Part shown: positions 1-7,522 of the stretch, piece after piece
How positions within the stretch are numbered: the stretch's first letter is position 1
How the letters are laid out: every line of letters starts with the position of its first letter
Assembly (NCBI GenBank): GCA_036398775.1
Contig: DASWOJ010000137.1
Span: 1 to 64,000 of the forward strand
Length of the DNA stretch: 64,000 nt
From: DASWOJ01 sp036398775
GTDB taxonomy: Bacteria > Pseudomonadota > Alphaproteobacteria > Acetobacterales > Acetobacteraceae
Direction of reading: 5' to 3'
Translations under genes and position numbers: made by a program
The notes under the pieces: model-generated
What the model saw: the letters and a program-made list of their open reading frames with translations, nothing else
Database searches by the model: none
Told to the model about the DNA's origin: nothing

Positions 1-7
1 GGACCGG

Positions 8-433
8 ATGAGCTACGCCTACACGCGCTGGCGGGTGCAGCCCGTGTCATACCGCACGATGTCCCAGGGCCGCCCCGGCCGCACGGAGCTGCCGACTCTG
101 GTGTCCGAGCACTTCGGCGGCCGGACGGTGGCGGACGCCGATCACCTGGAACGGTTCCAGTTCACCCAGGCCCTAGGCTACACCCGCTGGGAGCGCTGGC
201 AGAACCAGGCGGTGCACAACCGGGTGGAGGACCGGACGCAGGCCGCAACGCTGGCTGCATCCGGGCGGTGCGAGCCAGGGCTGGGCCCCCCCGCCGAGGG
301 ACCGTGGGTGATGGTGGATTGCCGGCAATGGACGCAGATCGTGCCCCCTGACAACGCCGGGGGCGACCCGCCCGGCCCCTGGCTGGATCGGCTGCGCAGC
401 AGCCCGGTCACCCACGACCTGATGGCTCCCTGA
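8..433 (+). CDS. Hypothetical protein, possibly cut by the window start
   Basis: The frame encodes 141 residues with the strong third-position GC of the neighbouring genes, so it looks coding. I recognise no family. It is rich in Arg, Pro and Trp and has no membrane segment or signal peptide. The frame is already open at base 2, so the true start may lie upstream of the window and the protein could be longer. It ends 15 bases before the TTGACA of the promoter that serves the riboswitch and dadA, so it is not part of that transcription unit. Function unknown. Confidence 0.55.
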   Translation: MSYAYTRWRVQPVSYRTMSQGRPGRTELPTLVSEHFGGRTVADADHLERFQFTQALGYTRWERWQNQAVHNRVEDRTQAATLAASGRCEPGLGPPAEGPWVMVDCRQWTQIVPPDNAGGDPPGPWLDRLRSSPVTHDLMAP

Positions 434-448
434 CGACGCCGCCCGTCC

Positions 449-477
449 TTGACAGCCGCTGCCGCCAGGCAGATGTG
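449..477 (+). promoter_or_regulatory. Putative sigma-70 promoter for the glycine riboswitch-dadA transcript
   Basis: A perfect -35 TTGACA lies at 449-454. With a 17-bp spacer the -10 is a weak GATGTG at 472-477. The predicted transcription start is around 485, which is where the first base of the riboswitch P1 helix lies (487). The position is persuasive; the -10 match is poor. Confidence 0.45.
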
Positions 478-486
478 TCATCACAG

Positions 487-670
487 CAGCGGAAGAGACT
501 GCCCCCTGCCTGGGGCGGCGCCGACGGAGCAACCGCCCCGGAAACTCTCAGGCACCAGGGACCGCTGTCTTGGCTTGGACTCTGAAAAGTGGGGCCGCAT
601 GCCCCTGCCGACGGTGTAAGCCCCTTCCCGGTGCGCGGGAAATGGCGATACTCTCAGGCCAATGACAGAG
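487..670 (+). promoter_or_regulatory. Tandem glycine riboswitch (two aptamers)
   Basis: Two glycine-aptamer cores are visible. Aptamer 1 spans 487-567, closed by P1 CAGCGG (487-492) with CCGCTG (562-567), and holds the conserved GCCGACGGAGCAA and CTCTCAGGCACCAGGGACC segments. Aptamer 2 spans 580-670, closed by CTCTG (580-584) with CAGAG (666-670), and holds GCCGACGG and ACTCTCAGGCCAATGACAGA. The linker is 12 nt, as expected for cooperative tandem glycine riboswitches. Just downstream, GGGCGC (672-677) can pair with GCGCCC (703-708), which covers the last base of the ribosome binding site and the spacer before the dadA ATG. Control of translation initiation is therefore likely (inference). The usual target of this class is the glycine cleavage operon; here it is an FAD oxidase/dehydrogenase gene. 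Confidence 0.9.
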
Positions 671-708
671 GGGGCGCCGGACCGCACCAAGCGGAACAAG
701 GAGCGCCC

Positions 709-2019
709 ATGCCTGACACCCACGAGACATTCGCCACCGCCCCCGCCATTGTCACGCCCGATCCGTCCCACCCCAGCATCGCCGTGATCGGCGCGGGGAT
801 CACCGGCGTCACCACCGCCTACAACCTGGTCAAGCGCGGCTGCCGGGTGACGCTGTTCGACGCGCACCCCTATGCCGCCATGGAAACGTCGTTCGCCAAT
901 GGCGGCCAGCTCTCCGCCAGCAACGCCGAGGTGTGGAACTCCTGGGCCACGGTGTTCAAGGGCCTGAAATGGATGTTCAAGCCCGGCGCCCCGCTGCTGG
1001 TGAGCCCCAGGCCGTCCTGGCACAAGCTGTCCTGGATGGCCGAGTTCGTCGCCGCCATCCCGCACCACGAGGAGAACACGGTCACCACCGTGCGCCTGGC
1101 CATCGAGGCCCGCGCCCACTTGCAGCGCATGGCGGACGAGGCCGGCATAGACTTCGACTTGGAGGAGCGGGGCATCCTGCACTTCTACAAGACCAAGGAC
1201 GACTTCGACGCCGCCGCCGAGGTGACCGCGCTGCTGGCCAAGGGCGGGTTGGAGCGCCGGGCCGTGACGCCCGAGGAAATGCGCCATATCGAGCCGGCCC
1301 TGCAAGGCGAGCTGTACGGCGGCTGGTTCACCCCCTCCGACTTCACCGGCGACATCCACAAGTTCACCGTCGGCCTGGCGGCAGCCTGCGAGCGCCTGGG
1401 CGTGGTGATGCAGATGTCCACCCACGTCTCCGCCGTCCAGCCCGGCGACGACAGCGTCACCATACGCCACCATTCCACCGAACCGCAGGGTAACGGCACC
1501 CCTGCGCCGGAGCAGGAAAGCCGCTTCGACAAGGTCGTGGTATGCAGCGGCATCCTGTCCCGCGACCTCGCGCACAGCATGGGCGACCGCGTGAACGTCT
1601 ATCCGGTCAAGGGCTACTCGATCACCGTGAGCCTGCCGGAGCCGGCGGACCAGGCAGCGGCGCCGTGGGTGAGCCTGCTGGACGACAAGGCGAAGATCGT
1701 GACCAGCCGCCTGGGCCAGGACCGCCTGCGCGTGGCAGGCACGGCGGAGTTCAGCGGCGCCAACAAGGACATACGCGCCGAACGGATCGCGCCGCTGGTG
1801 CATTGGTGCCGCGAGCACTTCCCGGGCATGAGCACCCGGCAGGCGGTGCCGTGGGCCGGGCTGCGCCCGATGATGCCGGACATGATGCCGCGGGTAATGC
1901 AGGGGCGGAACCCGCGGGTGTTCTACAACACCGGGCACGGCCATCTCGGCTGGACGCTCTCGGCGGCGACGGCGGACGCGGTGGCGGCACTGGCGACGGC
2001 GCGGGCGAACGTGGGATAG
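709..2019 (+). CDS. dadA: D-amino-acid dehydrogenase / FAD-dependent amine oxidoreductase (DadA family)
   Basis: The protein has 436 residues, close to E. coli DadA (432). A dinucleotide-binding motif, AVIGAGITGVTTAY, lies near residues 25-38 for FAD. The C-terminal signature NTGHGHLGWTLSAATADAV is typical of DadA and glycine-oxidase-like DAO-fold enzymes. Known DadA proteins oxidatively deaminate D-amino acids to 2-oxo acids and ammonia, passing electrons to the respiratory chain from the inner face of the membrane. The ATG at 709 is chosen because AAGGAG lies at 698-703; an in-frame ATG at 589 lies inside the riboswitch and is not credible. Control by a glycine riboswitch suggests that glycine or a closely linked amino acid is the physiological substrate (inference). 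No alanine racemase gene is adjacent. Confidence 0.88.
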   Translation: MPDTHETFATAPAIVTPDPSHPSIAVIGAGITGVTTAYNLVKRGCRVTLFDAHPYAAMETSFANGGQLSASNAEVWNSWATVFKGLKWMFKPGAPLLVSPRPSWHKLSWMAEFVAAIPHHEENTVTTVRLAIEARAHLQRMADEAGIDFDLEERGILHFYKTKDDFDAAAEVTALLAKGGLERRAVTPEEMRHIEPALQGELYGGWFTPSDFTGDIHKFTVGLAAACERLGVVMQMSTHVSAVQPGDDSVTIRHHSTEPQGNGTPAPEQESRFDKVVVCSGILSRDLAHSMGDRVNVYPVKGYSITVSLPEPADQAAAPWVSLLDDKAKIVTSRLGQDRLRVAGTAEFSGANKDIRAERIAPLVHWCREHFPGMSTRQAVPWAGLRPMMPDMMPRVMQGRNPRVFYNTGHGHLGWTLSAATADAVAALATARANVG

Positions 2020-2029
2020 GGCAGGGCGG

Positions 2030-2440
2030 TCAGGCGCCCCAGGGATTGAGGACCGGGACGCCGGACGGCTTGAAACCGGCGACGTTGCGGGTCACGACGG
2101 TCATGCCGTGGACCAGGGCGGCCGCGGCAACTAAGGCGTCCCGCTCAGGTTGAGGGTCGGGGACGTGCAGCCGGGCGCACTGCTTGGCGACTGCAAGTGT
2201 CACCGGCAACAAGCGGTCAGCGAAGGCTTGCAACACCCGGGTTTCCAGCCATGCACGCAGGATTGCTGCCTGTTGCGGGTCGTGCCGGTTCATTGAAAGC
2301 GTGCCCATCTCAAGCTCCATGATGGTGATCACGGACAAATACAAAGTTGCCTTCGGGGCGGCAGACATCCACGCGACCACGTTCTGGTTTACCCGGCCTG
2401 CCTTGGCCTTGCGGGTTTCTAAAACGACGTTGGTGTCCAA
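2030..2440 (-). CDS. VapC-family PIN-domain toxin
   Basis: This is a 136-residue PIN-domain ribonuclease, the toxin half of a VapBC-type pair. The first catalytic Asp is in LLDTNVV at the N-terminus, a conserved acidic residue is in IMELEMG, and late acidic residues lie in ERDALVAAAAL. The family cleaves tRNA or rRNA when freed from its antitoxin. The given start is a TTG directly before DTNVV. A CTG at 2452 would give the family-typical beginning M-I-Y-L-L-D-T-N and would overlap the antitoxin stop, so the true start is probably there. The antitoxin gene lies immediately upstream on the same strand. Identification is firm; the exact start is not. Confidence 0.85.
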   Translation of the reverse strand: MDTNVVLETRKAKAGRVNQNVVAWMSAAPKATLYLSVITIMELEMGTLSMNRHDPQQAAILRAWLETRVLQAFADRLLPVTLAVAKQCARLHVPDPQPERDALVAAAALVHGMTVVTRNVAGFKPSGVPVLNPWGA

Positions 2441-2448
2441 CAGGTAGA

Positions 2449-2703
2449 TCAGGAAAAGTCGGCCGGCTTAAGGACAAGGTTCATGCGTGGCGGGTCGAAT
2501 TCGATGTCCCCGGCACCTGGATAGGAAAGCAGGTCAACGATGCTCTCCTGTCCGCCTGCCAGCTTGTGATATTCTTCGATGGTAAGCAGCACATACGCCG
2601 GGCGTCCCCGGTCGGTGATGAAAACCGGACCATCCGCTGCCGCCTTCTTTGCGCGGCTGGTATCCTGGTTGAACTCACGGCTTGATAGCGTGGTGACGGG
2701 CAT
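2449..2703 (-). CDS. Phd/YefM-family antitoxin of the VapBC-type pair
   Basis: The protein has 84 residues. The N-terminus MPVTTLSSREFNQD and the segment GPVFITDRGRPAYVLLTIEEY are typical of the Phd/YefM DNA-binding fold. These antitoxins bind DNA with the N-terminal half and wrap the toxin with the C-terminal tail, repressing their own operon. The gene is translated first and its stop codon overlaps or abuts the toxin start, the usual arrangement that keeps antitoxin in excess. An inverted repeat upstream (2719-2740) is a candidate operator. Confidence 0.88.
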   Translation of the reverse strand: MPVTTLSSREFNQDTSRAKKAAADGPVFITDRGRPAYVLLTIEEYHKLAGGQESIVDLLSYPGAGDIEFDPPRMNLVLKPADFS

Positions 2704-2718
2704 AAACGGCTTCTCTGC

Positions 2719-2740
2719 TATGTATCTAGGCCGCTACATA
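2719..2740. promoter_or_regulatory. Inverted repeat, candidate autoregulatory operator of the toxin-antitoxin pair
   Basis: TATGTA (2719-2724) and TACATA (2735-2740) are perfect 6-bp arms separated by 10 bp, 15 bp upstream of the antitoxin ATG. The stretch is AT-rich compared with its surroundings. The rest of the gap to the aminotransferase start (2741-2881) shows nothing recognisable. Confidence 0.4.
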
Positions 2741-2881
2741 CTTGGCGTGATCGCAAGGGCGGAAAAGGCTGCTGTTCAGGGTTCTACGCCGCCCGCCCGG
2801 GAAACCAGCCATCTCCCCGCATCCCGACGGTCCCCACACCGCCCCTGGCCCCCACAACGCCAATCGCCTACTCCTCCACCC

Positions 2882-4024
2882 ATGGACCTCGCCACCCTCC
2901 CGCCATCCCGCATCGTCGCCATCGCCCGCGCCGCCCGCGCCCGTCCGGACACCGAGTTCCTGTGCTTCGGCGAAAGCGACCACCCCGCCCCCGCCGGCGC
3001 CGCCCCGGCGCTGCAAGCCGCCCTGGCCCGCGGCGACGCGCTTTACCCCGACGTGCGCGGCGTCCCCGCCCTGCGCCAGGCCCTTGCCGACCATCTGACC
3101 CACCTGCACGCCCTGCCGATCACCGAGGACCGCATCCAGGTCACCGCCTCCGGCATGACGGCGGTCAACGTCGCCCTGACCAGCATCGTCTGCGCCGGGG
3201 ACCGCGTGGTGCTGCACACCCCGGCTTGGCCCAACCCGGCCAATGCCGCCCGCCTGCGCGGCGCCGAGCTTGACGTGCTGCCGCTGGACCCGCGCCCGGA
3301 TGGCGGCTTCCACCTCGACCTGGACCGCCTCGCCGCCAAGCTGCCCGGCGCGCGGGCGTTCATCCTCAACTCCCCCAACAACCCCACCGGCTGGACCGCC
3401 ACGCTGCCCGAGCTGCAGGCCATCCTGGACCTGTGCCGCCGCCACGGCGTTTGGCTGGTGTCGGACGAGGTGTATGCCCGCCTGGTCTATGACGGCGCCC
3501 CGGCTGCGCCCTCCCTGCTGGACCTGGCCGGACCCGATGACCGGGTGATGGTCTGCAACAGCTTCAGCAAGACCTGGGCGATGACCGGCTGGCGCCTCGG
3601 CTGGATGGTGCTGCCTGCCGGCGCGCGCGACCAAGTGGCGGAGGTGGTGGAGGTCACCCAGTCCGGCACCGCCCCTTTCGCCCAGGCTGGCGCCCTGGCC
3701 GCGCTGGCGGACGTGGACTTCGTCGGCCGCTTCCGCGCCCACTGCGCCGCTGGGCGGCAGATGGCGCTGGACGGCCTGGCCGGGCTGAACGGTATCCGCC
3801 TGGCGGCTCCGGATGGCGCGTTCTACGCCTTCATCGGCGTGGACGGCGAGGCCGACAGCCTGGCCCTGGCGCTGCGCCTGGTGCGGGACCACGGCGTGGC
3901 GCTGGCGCCCGGCAGCGCCTTTGGCGAGGGCGGGGAAGGGCACCTGCGCCTGTGCTTCGCGCAAAGCCAGCCCCGGATGGAGCGTGCGATGACCCGGCTG
4001 CGCGCCGGCCTGCAGGCACGGTGA
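2882..4024 (+). CDS. Class I/II pyridoxal-phosphate aminotransferase
   Basis: A 380-residue fold-type I aminotransferase of the aspartate aminotransferase/AspC-like class. SFSKTWAMTGWRLGW near residue 230 contains the PLP-binding Lys. NSPNNPTGW is the conserved Asn-Pro motif, and SDEVYARLVYDG carries the Asp-x-x-Tyr that contacts the cofactor. FGEGGEGHLRLCFA near the end holds the Arg that binds the substrate carboxylate. The start is the ATG before DLATLPPSRI; the upstream open frame has no coding character. Substrate cannot be told from sequence. The stop overlaps the GTG start of the next gene, so the two are translationally coupled. Confidence 0.85.
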   Translation: MDLATLPPSRIVAIARAARARPDTEFLCFGESDHPAPAGAAPALQAALARGDALYPDVRGVPALRQALADHLTHLHALPITEDRIQVTASGMTAVNVALTSIVCAGDRVVLHTPAWPNPANAARLRGAELDVLPLDPRPDGGFHLDLDRLAAKLPGARAFILNSPNNPTGWTATLPELQAILDLCRRHGVWLVSDEVYARLVYDGAPAAPSLLDLAGPDDRVMVCNSFSKTWAMTGWRLGWMVLPAGARDQVAEVVEVTQSGTAPFAQAGALAALADVDFVGRFRAHCAAGRQMALDGLAGLNGIRLAAPDGAFYAFIGVDGEADSLALALRLVRDHGVALAPGSAFGEGGEGHLRLCFAQSQPRMERAMTRLRAGLQAR

Positions 4025-4698
4025 GCCAGCTTCCCGCCTGCGCCGTCTGCGGCAGCGCCGCCCGGCCGCCGTTCCGCCCGCCGCCGGCGGAACTCGCCCC
4101 CGACCTGGACGGGCGTCCCGGCGAACCCACGCGATCCACCCTGCCGCAGTGGATCGCCACCTGCCGCCGTTGCAGCGCATCTGGCCCGGACCTGTCCCAT
4201 CTGCCGGACGGCGCCGGTGACGTGGTGCGGTCGGAGGCTTACCGGGCGCTGCGGACTTCCGGCCCGCAAATGCCTGCCCTGCGGTGGGCCTGCATCTGCG
4301 AGGCATTGGGATCGCGTGCCGAAGCCGCCGAGGCAGCCCTGCAAGCCGCCTGGGCGCTGGACGATGCCGGACAGGATGCGTCGGACCTGCGCCACCGCGC
4401 CATCTCGCTGTGGGGGGAGCCGGCCAGCACCGAGGACGCCTTGCGCCTGCTGGACATGCAGCGCCGCGCTGGGGACCTCGCCGCCGCCAGCGCCCGTGCC
4501 GACGCGCTGGACGGCGCGGCGGGGGACGAGAACACCGCCGCCATACTCGCCTTCCAGCGTGCCCGCATCGCGGAAGGCGACACCGGCCGCCACATGATCA
4601 GCAGCGCCCTGCGCCCCCCGGCCCGGCGCCCGCACGTCACTCACGGAACCCAGGCTGCGGCCAGCGGAGGGTTCTGGCGCCGGCTGTTCGGCGGATGA
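4021..4698 (+). CDS. Uncharacterised protein with two Cys-x-x-Cys pairs
   Basis: The protein has 225 residues from a GTG that overlaps the preceding stop by 3 nt. The N-terminus carries CAVCG (near residue 7) and CRRC (near residue 48), a pattern that could form a zinc ribbon. The remainder is alanine-rich, probably helical, and resembles degenerate TPR-like helices. The last residues are GGFWRRLFGG. I recognise no named family. It sits between an aminotransferase and cobT, overlapping cobT by 4 nt (ATGA), so it belongs to the same transcript. Whether it has a part in cobalamin synthesis is unknown. Confidence 0.7.
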   Translation: MSQLPACAVCGSAARPPFRPPPAELAPDLDGRPGEPTRSTLPQWIATCRRCSASGPDLSHLPDGAGDVVRSEAYRALRTSGPQMPALRWACICEALGSRAEAAEAALQAAWALDDAGQDASDLRHRAISLWGEPASTEDALRLLDMQRRAGDLAAASARADALDGAAGDENTAAILAFQRARIAEGDTGRHMISSALRPPARRPHVTHGTQAAASGGFWRRLFGG

Positions 4699-5732
4699 GC
4701 CTGCGCGAAGGCTTGCAGGCGAGCCTGCGCGAAGGCGTGCAGGCGACGCTGCGCGGAAGCTTGCAGGCGGCGCTGGACGGCAAGGCGAAGCCGCTGGGAT
4801 CGCTGGGCCGCATCGAGTCGCTTGCGATCCAGCTCGGCCTGATCCAGGGCACGCAGAGCCCTGCCGTCGAACCGGTCGTGCTGGTTTTCGCTGGCGACCA
4901 CGGCGCCGCGCCGGGCGTCTCCGCCTATCCCTCCAGCGTGACGGCTGCGATGGTCGGCGCCTACCTTTCAGGGCGCGCCGCGGTCAACCTGTTCGCCGCC
5001 CAGGCCGGGGCGCGGCTGCTGGTGGTGGATGCAGGGGTCGCGGCCGACCTCCCGCCGCATCCCGCCCTCATCAGCGCCAAGGTCCGCCCCGGCGCCCGCG
5101 ACTGGTGCGCCGGCCCGGCTATGACCGCCGCGGAGTTGGACCAGGCGCTAGGTGCCGCATCGGCCCTGGTGGACCGGCTGGCGGATGAGGGCTGCACGGT
5201 CCTGGCGCTCGGCGAGATGGGCATCGGCAACACCGCCAGCGCCGCGCTGTTGGCGCACAAGGCAGCCGGGCTGGACCTGGACGGCCTGACCGGCCGCGGC
5301 GCCGGGCTGGACGATGCCGGGCTGGGGCGCAAACGGGCGGCGATGGCTGCTGGCGCCGCGCGCACTGCCCCCCGCCTGCCGCCCCGCGACGCCCTGATCG
5401 AATATGGCGGCTACGAGATCGCCATGCTGGCCGGCGCCATCCTGCGCGCGTCGGAGCGCCGGGTGTGCGTGCTGGTGGACGGCGTGATCGTGACCGCCGC
5501 CGCCGTGCTGGCCCACGCCCTGCGGCCGGACTGCCTGCAAGCCTGCGTGTTCGCGCACCGCTCGGCGGAGCGGGGCCATGACCTCATGCTGGCCCACCTC
5601 GGCGCGACGCCGTTGCTGGACCTCGGGATGCGCCTCGGCGAGGGAACCGGGGCGGCGCTGGCGATCCCGCTGCTGCGCGCCGCCGCGGCGGTGCTGTCCG
5701 GCATGGTGGATTTGCGGGACCTGCTTGCTTAG
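4695..5732 (+). CDS. cobT: Nicotinate-nucleotide:dimethylbenzimidazole phosphoribosyltransferase CobT
   Basis: A 345-residue enzyme that makes alpha-ribazole phosphate from nicotinate mononucleotide and the lower base of cobalamin. Family signatures seen are KPLGSLGRIE, VLVFAGDHG, EMGIGNTASAA and, near the C-terminus, MRLGEGTGAALA with the catalytic-region Glu. The ATG overlaps the previous stop. The N-terminus is odd: residues 2-25 are three tandem copies of an 8-residue unit (SLREGLQA, SLREGVQA, TLRGSLQA), encoded by 24-bp direct repeats, where relatives have an ordinary first helix. It is followed directly by cobS and cobC. No cobalamin riboswitch precedes it. Confidence 0.95.
   Translation: MSLREGLQASLREGVQATLRGSLQAALDGKAKPLGSLGRIESLAIQLGLIQGTQSPAVEPVVLVFAGDHGAAPGVSAYPSSVTAAMVGAYLSGRAAVNLFAAQAGARLLVVDAGVAADLPPHPALISAKVRPGARDWCAGPAMTAAELDQALGAASALVDRLADEGCTVLALGEMGIGNTASAALLAHKAAGLDLDGLTGRGAGLDDAGLGRKRAAMAAGAARTAPRLPPRDALIEYGGYEIAMLAGAILRASERRVCVLVDGVIVTAAAVLAHALRPDCLQACVFAHRSAERGHDLMLAHLGATPLLDLGMRLGEGTGAALAIPLLRAAAAVLSGMVDLRDLLA
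4698..4769 (+). repeat. Three 24-bp tandem direct repeats inside cobT
   Basis: Units lie at 4698-4721, 4722-4745 and 4746-4769. The first two differ at a single base; the third is more diverged. The length is a multiple of three, so copy-number change keeps the frame and only alters the first helix of CobT. Confidence 0.85.
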
Positions 5733-6465
5733 GGACCAGCTTCGGTTGGCGCTGGTGGCGGTGGGATACATGACCCGGCTGCCGCTGCCGGGCTGGGTCG
5801 GGCACGGGTCTTGGGGGCTGGACCGGGCGGCACGCTACTTTCCCTTAACCGGGCTGCTGGTGGGCGGCACCGGCGCCCTGGTGCTCGCCGTTGCGCGGGC
5901 GGGGCTGCCCCCACTGGCTGCGGCTGGGCTGGCGCTGGCGGCGATGGCGGCGCTGACCGGCGCGCTGCACGAGGACGGGCTGGCCGACACCCTGGACGGC
6001 CTGGGCGGTGGCTGGACCCGTGACGACGCCCTGCGGATCATGAAGGACAGCCGCATCGGCGCCTATGGCGCGGCGGGGCTGGTCCTGCTGCTCGGTATCA
6101 AGGCGGCGGTCCTGGCCGAACTGCCGCTCTCGGCGCTGCTGGCCTCCGCCCCGGCCAGCCGTCTGGCGCCGGTCTGCGTCATGGCGCTGCTGCCCTATGC
6201 GCGGGTGGGCGATGCGGCGGCCCGGGCCGCTCCCGTCGCCGCCGGTTCCGGCGGATTGGCGGTCGCGGCGCTATTCGGCCTGGCGCCGCTGACGCTGCTG
6301 GGCTGGCGCGCGCTGCCCGCGTTGGTCGTCGCCGCCGTCCTGACGGGCCTGCTGGCAGCTTGGTTCCGCCGCCGCCTCGGCGGCTGGACCGGCGACACCC
6401 TGGGCGCCGTGCAGCAAGCCGCGGAACTTGCCATCCTGCTGGCGGCGGCATGGCGCGCGGCCTGA
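5725..6465 (+). CDS. cobS: Adenosylcobinamide-GDP ribazoletransferase CobS
   Basis: The integral membrane enzyme that joins adenosylcobinamide-GDP to alpha-ribazole (phosphate), the last assembly step of cobalamin. The protein has about 246 residues. Signatures are TRLPLP near residue 17, YFPLTGLLVG, and the cation-binding region HEDGLADTLDGLGGG near residues 80-94, followed by MKDSRIGAYG. Several hydrophobic helices follow. The TTG at 5725 is chosen because it gives the family-typical start M-L-R-D-Q-L-R-L; it overlaps the cobT stop by 8 nt. The next in-frame ATG (5770) would remove the conserved first helix. Confidence 0.93.
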   Translation: MLRDQLRLALVAVGYMTRLPLPGWVGHGSWGLDRAARYFPLTGLLVGGTGALVLAVARAGLPPLAAAGLALAAMAALTGALHEDGLADTLDGLGGGWTRDDALRIMKDSRIGAYGAAGLVLLLGIKAAVLAELPLSALLASAPASRLAPVCVMALLPYARVGDAAARAAPVAAGSGGLAVAALFGLAPLTLLGWRALPALVVAAVLTGLLAAWFRRRLGGWTGDTLGAVQQAAELAILLAAAWRAA

Positions 6466-6992
6466 TCTTCCTGGCCCGGCACCCGCGTCCCCGCGTCGGC
6501 GCCCGCATTTGCTACGGCCGCACCGACGTGCCCCTGGCCGAGCCGCCAGAAGCCGGTGCTGAAGCCCTGCTGCTTGCCGTAGGCCCCGACCCGGTCGAGC
6601 GCATCGTCACCAGTCCCCAGCAGCGCGCCGCCCTGGTGGCCCGCGCCGTCGCCGCACGCACCGGCGCCCCCCTGCACACCGATGACCGCCTGGCCGAGAT
6701 GGACTTCTCCGCCTGGGAGAACCGCCTCTGGAACAGCATCCCGCGCGTCGAGGTGGATGCCTGGGCCGCCGACCCCCTGCGCTATCGCCCCGGCGGCGGC
6801 GAAAGCGTCAACGACGTGCTGCTGCGCGTCCGCCGCGCCTGGACCGGCATCGCCAGCAGCGCCGACAACACGCTGGTCGTCACCCATGCTGGCCCGATCC
6901 GCTGCCTGCTGCACATCGCCCAGGGCGTGCCGATCCTGGAGGCGATCCAGGCCGGGATCGCCTACGGGTCGGTAACGCGGCTGGGCGGCTGA
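6450..6992 (+). CDS. cobC: Histidine phosphatase, probable alpha-ribazole phosphatase CobC
   Basis: A 180-residue phosphoglycerate-mutase-fold phosphatase. The phosphohistidine motif is RHP (residues 9-11), not the common RHG, followed by CYGRTDVPL, a signature seen in the alpha-ribazole phosphatase branch. EMDFSAWENR supplies the acid and VTHAGPIRCLL the second catalytic His. The product would dephosphorylate alpha-ribazole 5'-phosphate or adenosylcobalamin 5'-phosphate. The gene overlaps cobS by 16 nt and ends the cobT-cobS-cobC run, which supports the assignment. The exact substrate rests on context. Confidence 0.85.
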   Translation: MARGLIFLARHPRPRVGARICYGRTDVPLAEPPEAGAEALLLAVGPDPVERIVTSPQQRAALVARAVAARTGAPLHTDDRLAEMDFSAWENRLWNSIPRVEVDAWAADPLRYRPGGGESVNDVLLRVRRAWTGIASSADNTLVVTHAGPIRCLLHIAQGVPILEAIQAGIAYGSVTRLGG

Positions 6993-7057
6993 CGGACGGG
7001 CAGGCACACAAGGGTTGTTGCTTTGCTGGCAACGCCGCCAGCGCCCAGGGTGCCGCA

Positions 7058-7522
7058 ATGCGTCTCTTTCTCGCCCCGCTCCTGTTTGCCCCCGCCAACT
7101 ACGGCCAGACCCTCCAACCCCCCGTCTCCCCGGCCTGCATCTCCTCCCCGTTCGGGATGCGCCACGCCGTCGGCCCTCATGCCCCGGCGGCGTTCCACAA
7201 CGGCGTTGACCTGCCGGCGCCGGCAGGGGCGCTGGTCCATGCGGCGGCGGACGGCACCGTGCTGGCGATCAAGCGGCAAGGGCTGGGCGGCGTCACCGTC
7301 CACCTCGGACACCCCGACGGCCTGACCACGCTCTATGCCCACCTGGGCAACCTGGTCCCCGCCATCGCCGAGGGCCGCCGCACCGTCCATACCGGGGAGC
7401 CGCTGGGCCATGTCGCCCGCACCGGTGTCACCTACGGCACCCATGTTTTCTTCGCGGTCCTGCGGGGCACCGAGGCCCTGGACCCCGAACCCATGCTGGC
7501 GGTCCCGCGGTGCAGCCGGTGA
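7058..7522 (+). CDS. M23-family peptidase (LytM-type), small
   Basis: A 154-residue secreted zinc peptidase-like protein. A short hydrophobic leader (MRLFLAPLLFAP) precedes a LytM/peptidase M23 core: SSPFGMRHAVG, the first metal-site pair in HNGVDL, the beta-strand motif TLYAHLGNL, and a final GTHVFFAVL. Most M23 enzymes have H-x-H in this last strand. Here only one His remains (H-V-F), so activity may be reduced or the protein may be a regulatory relative. Its end overlaps the next gene by 13 nt. Confidence 0.8.
   Translation: MRLFLAPLLFAPANYGQTLQPPVSPACISSPFGMRHAVGPHAPAAFHNGVDLPAPAGALVHAAADGTVLAIKRQGLGGVTVHLGHPDGLTTLYAHLGNLVPAIAEGRRTVHTGEPLGHVARTGVTYGTHVFFAVLRGTEALDPEPMLAVPRCSR

Noticed and set aside
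4600..4694. Cobalamin riboswitch ahead of cobT
   Set aside because: The upstream DNA is the coding sequence of the preceding gene and lacks the B12-box.
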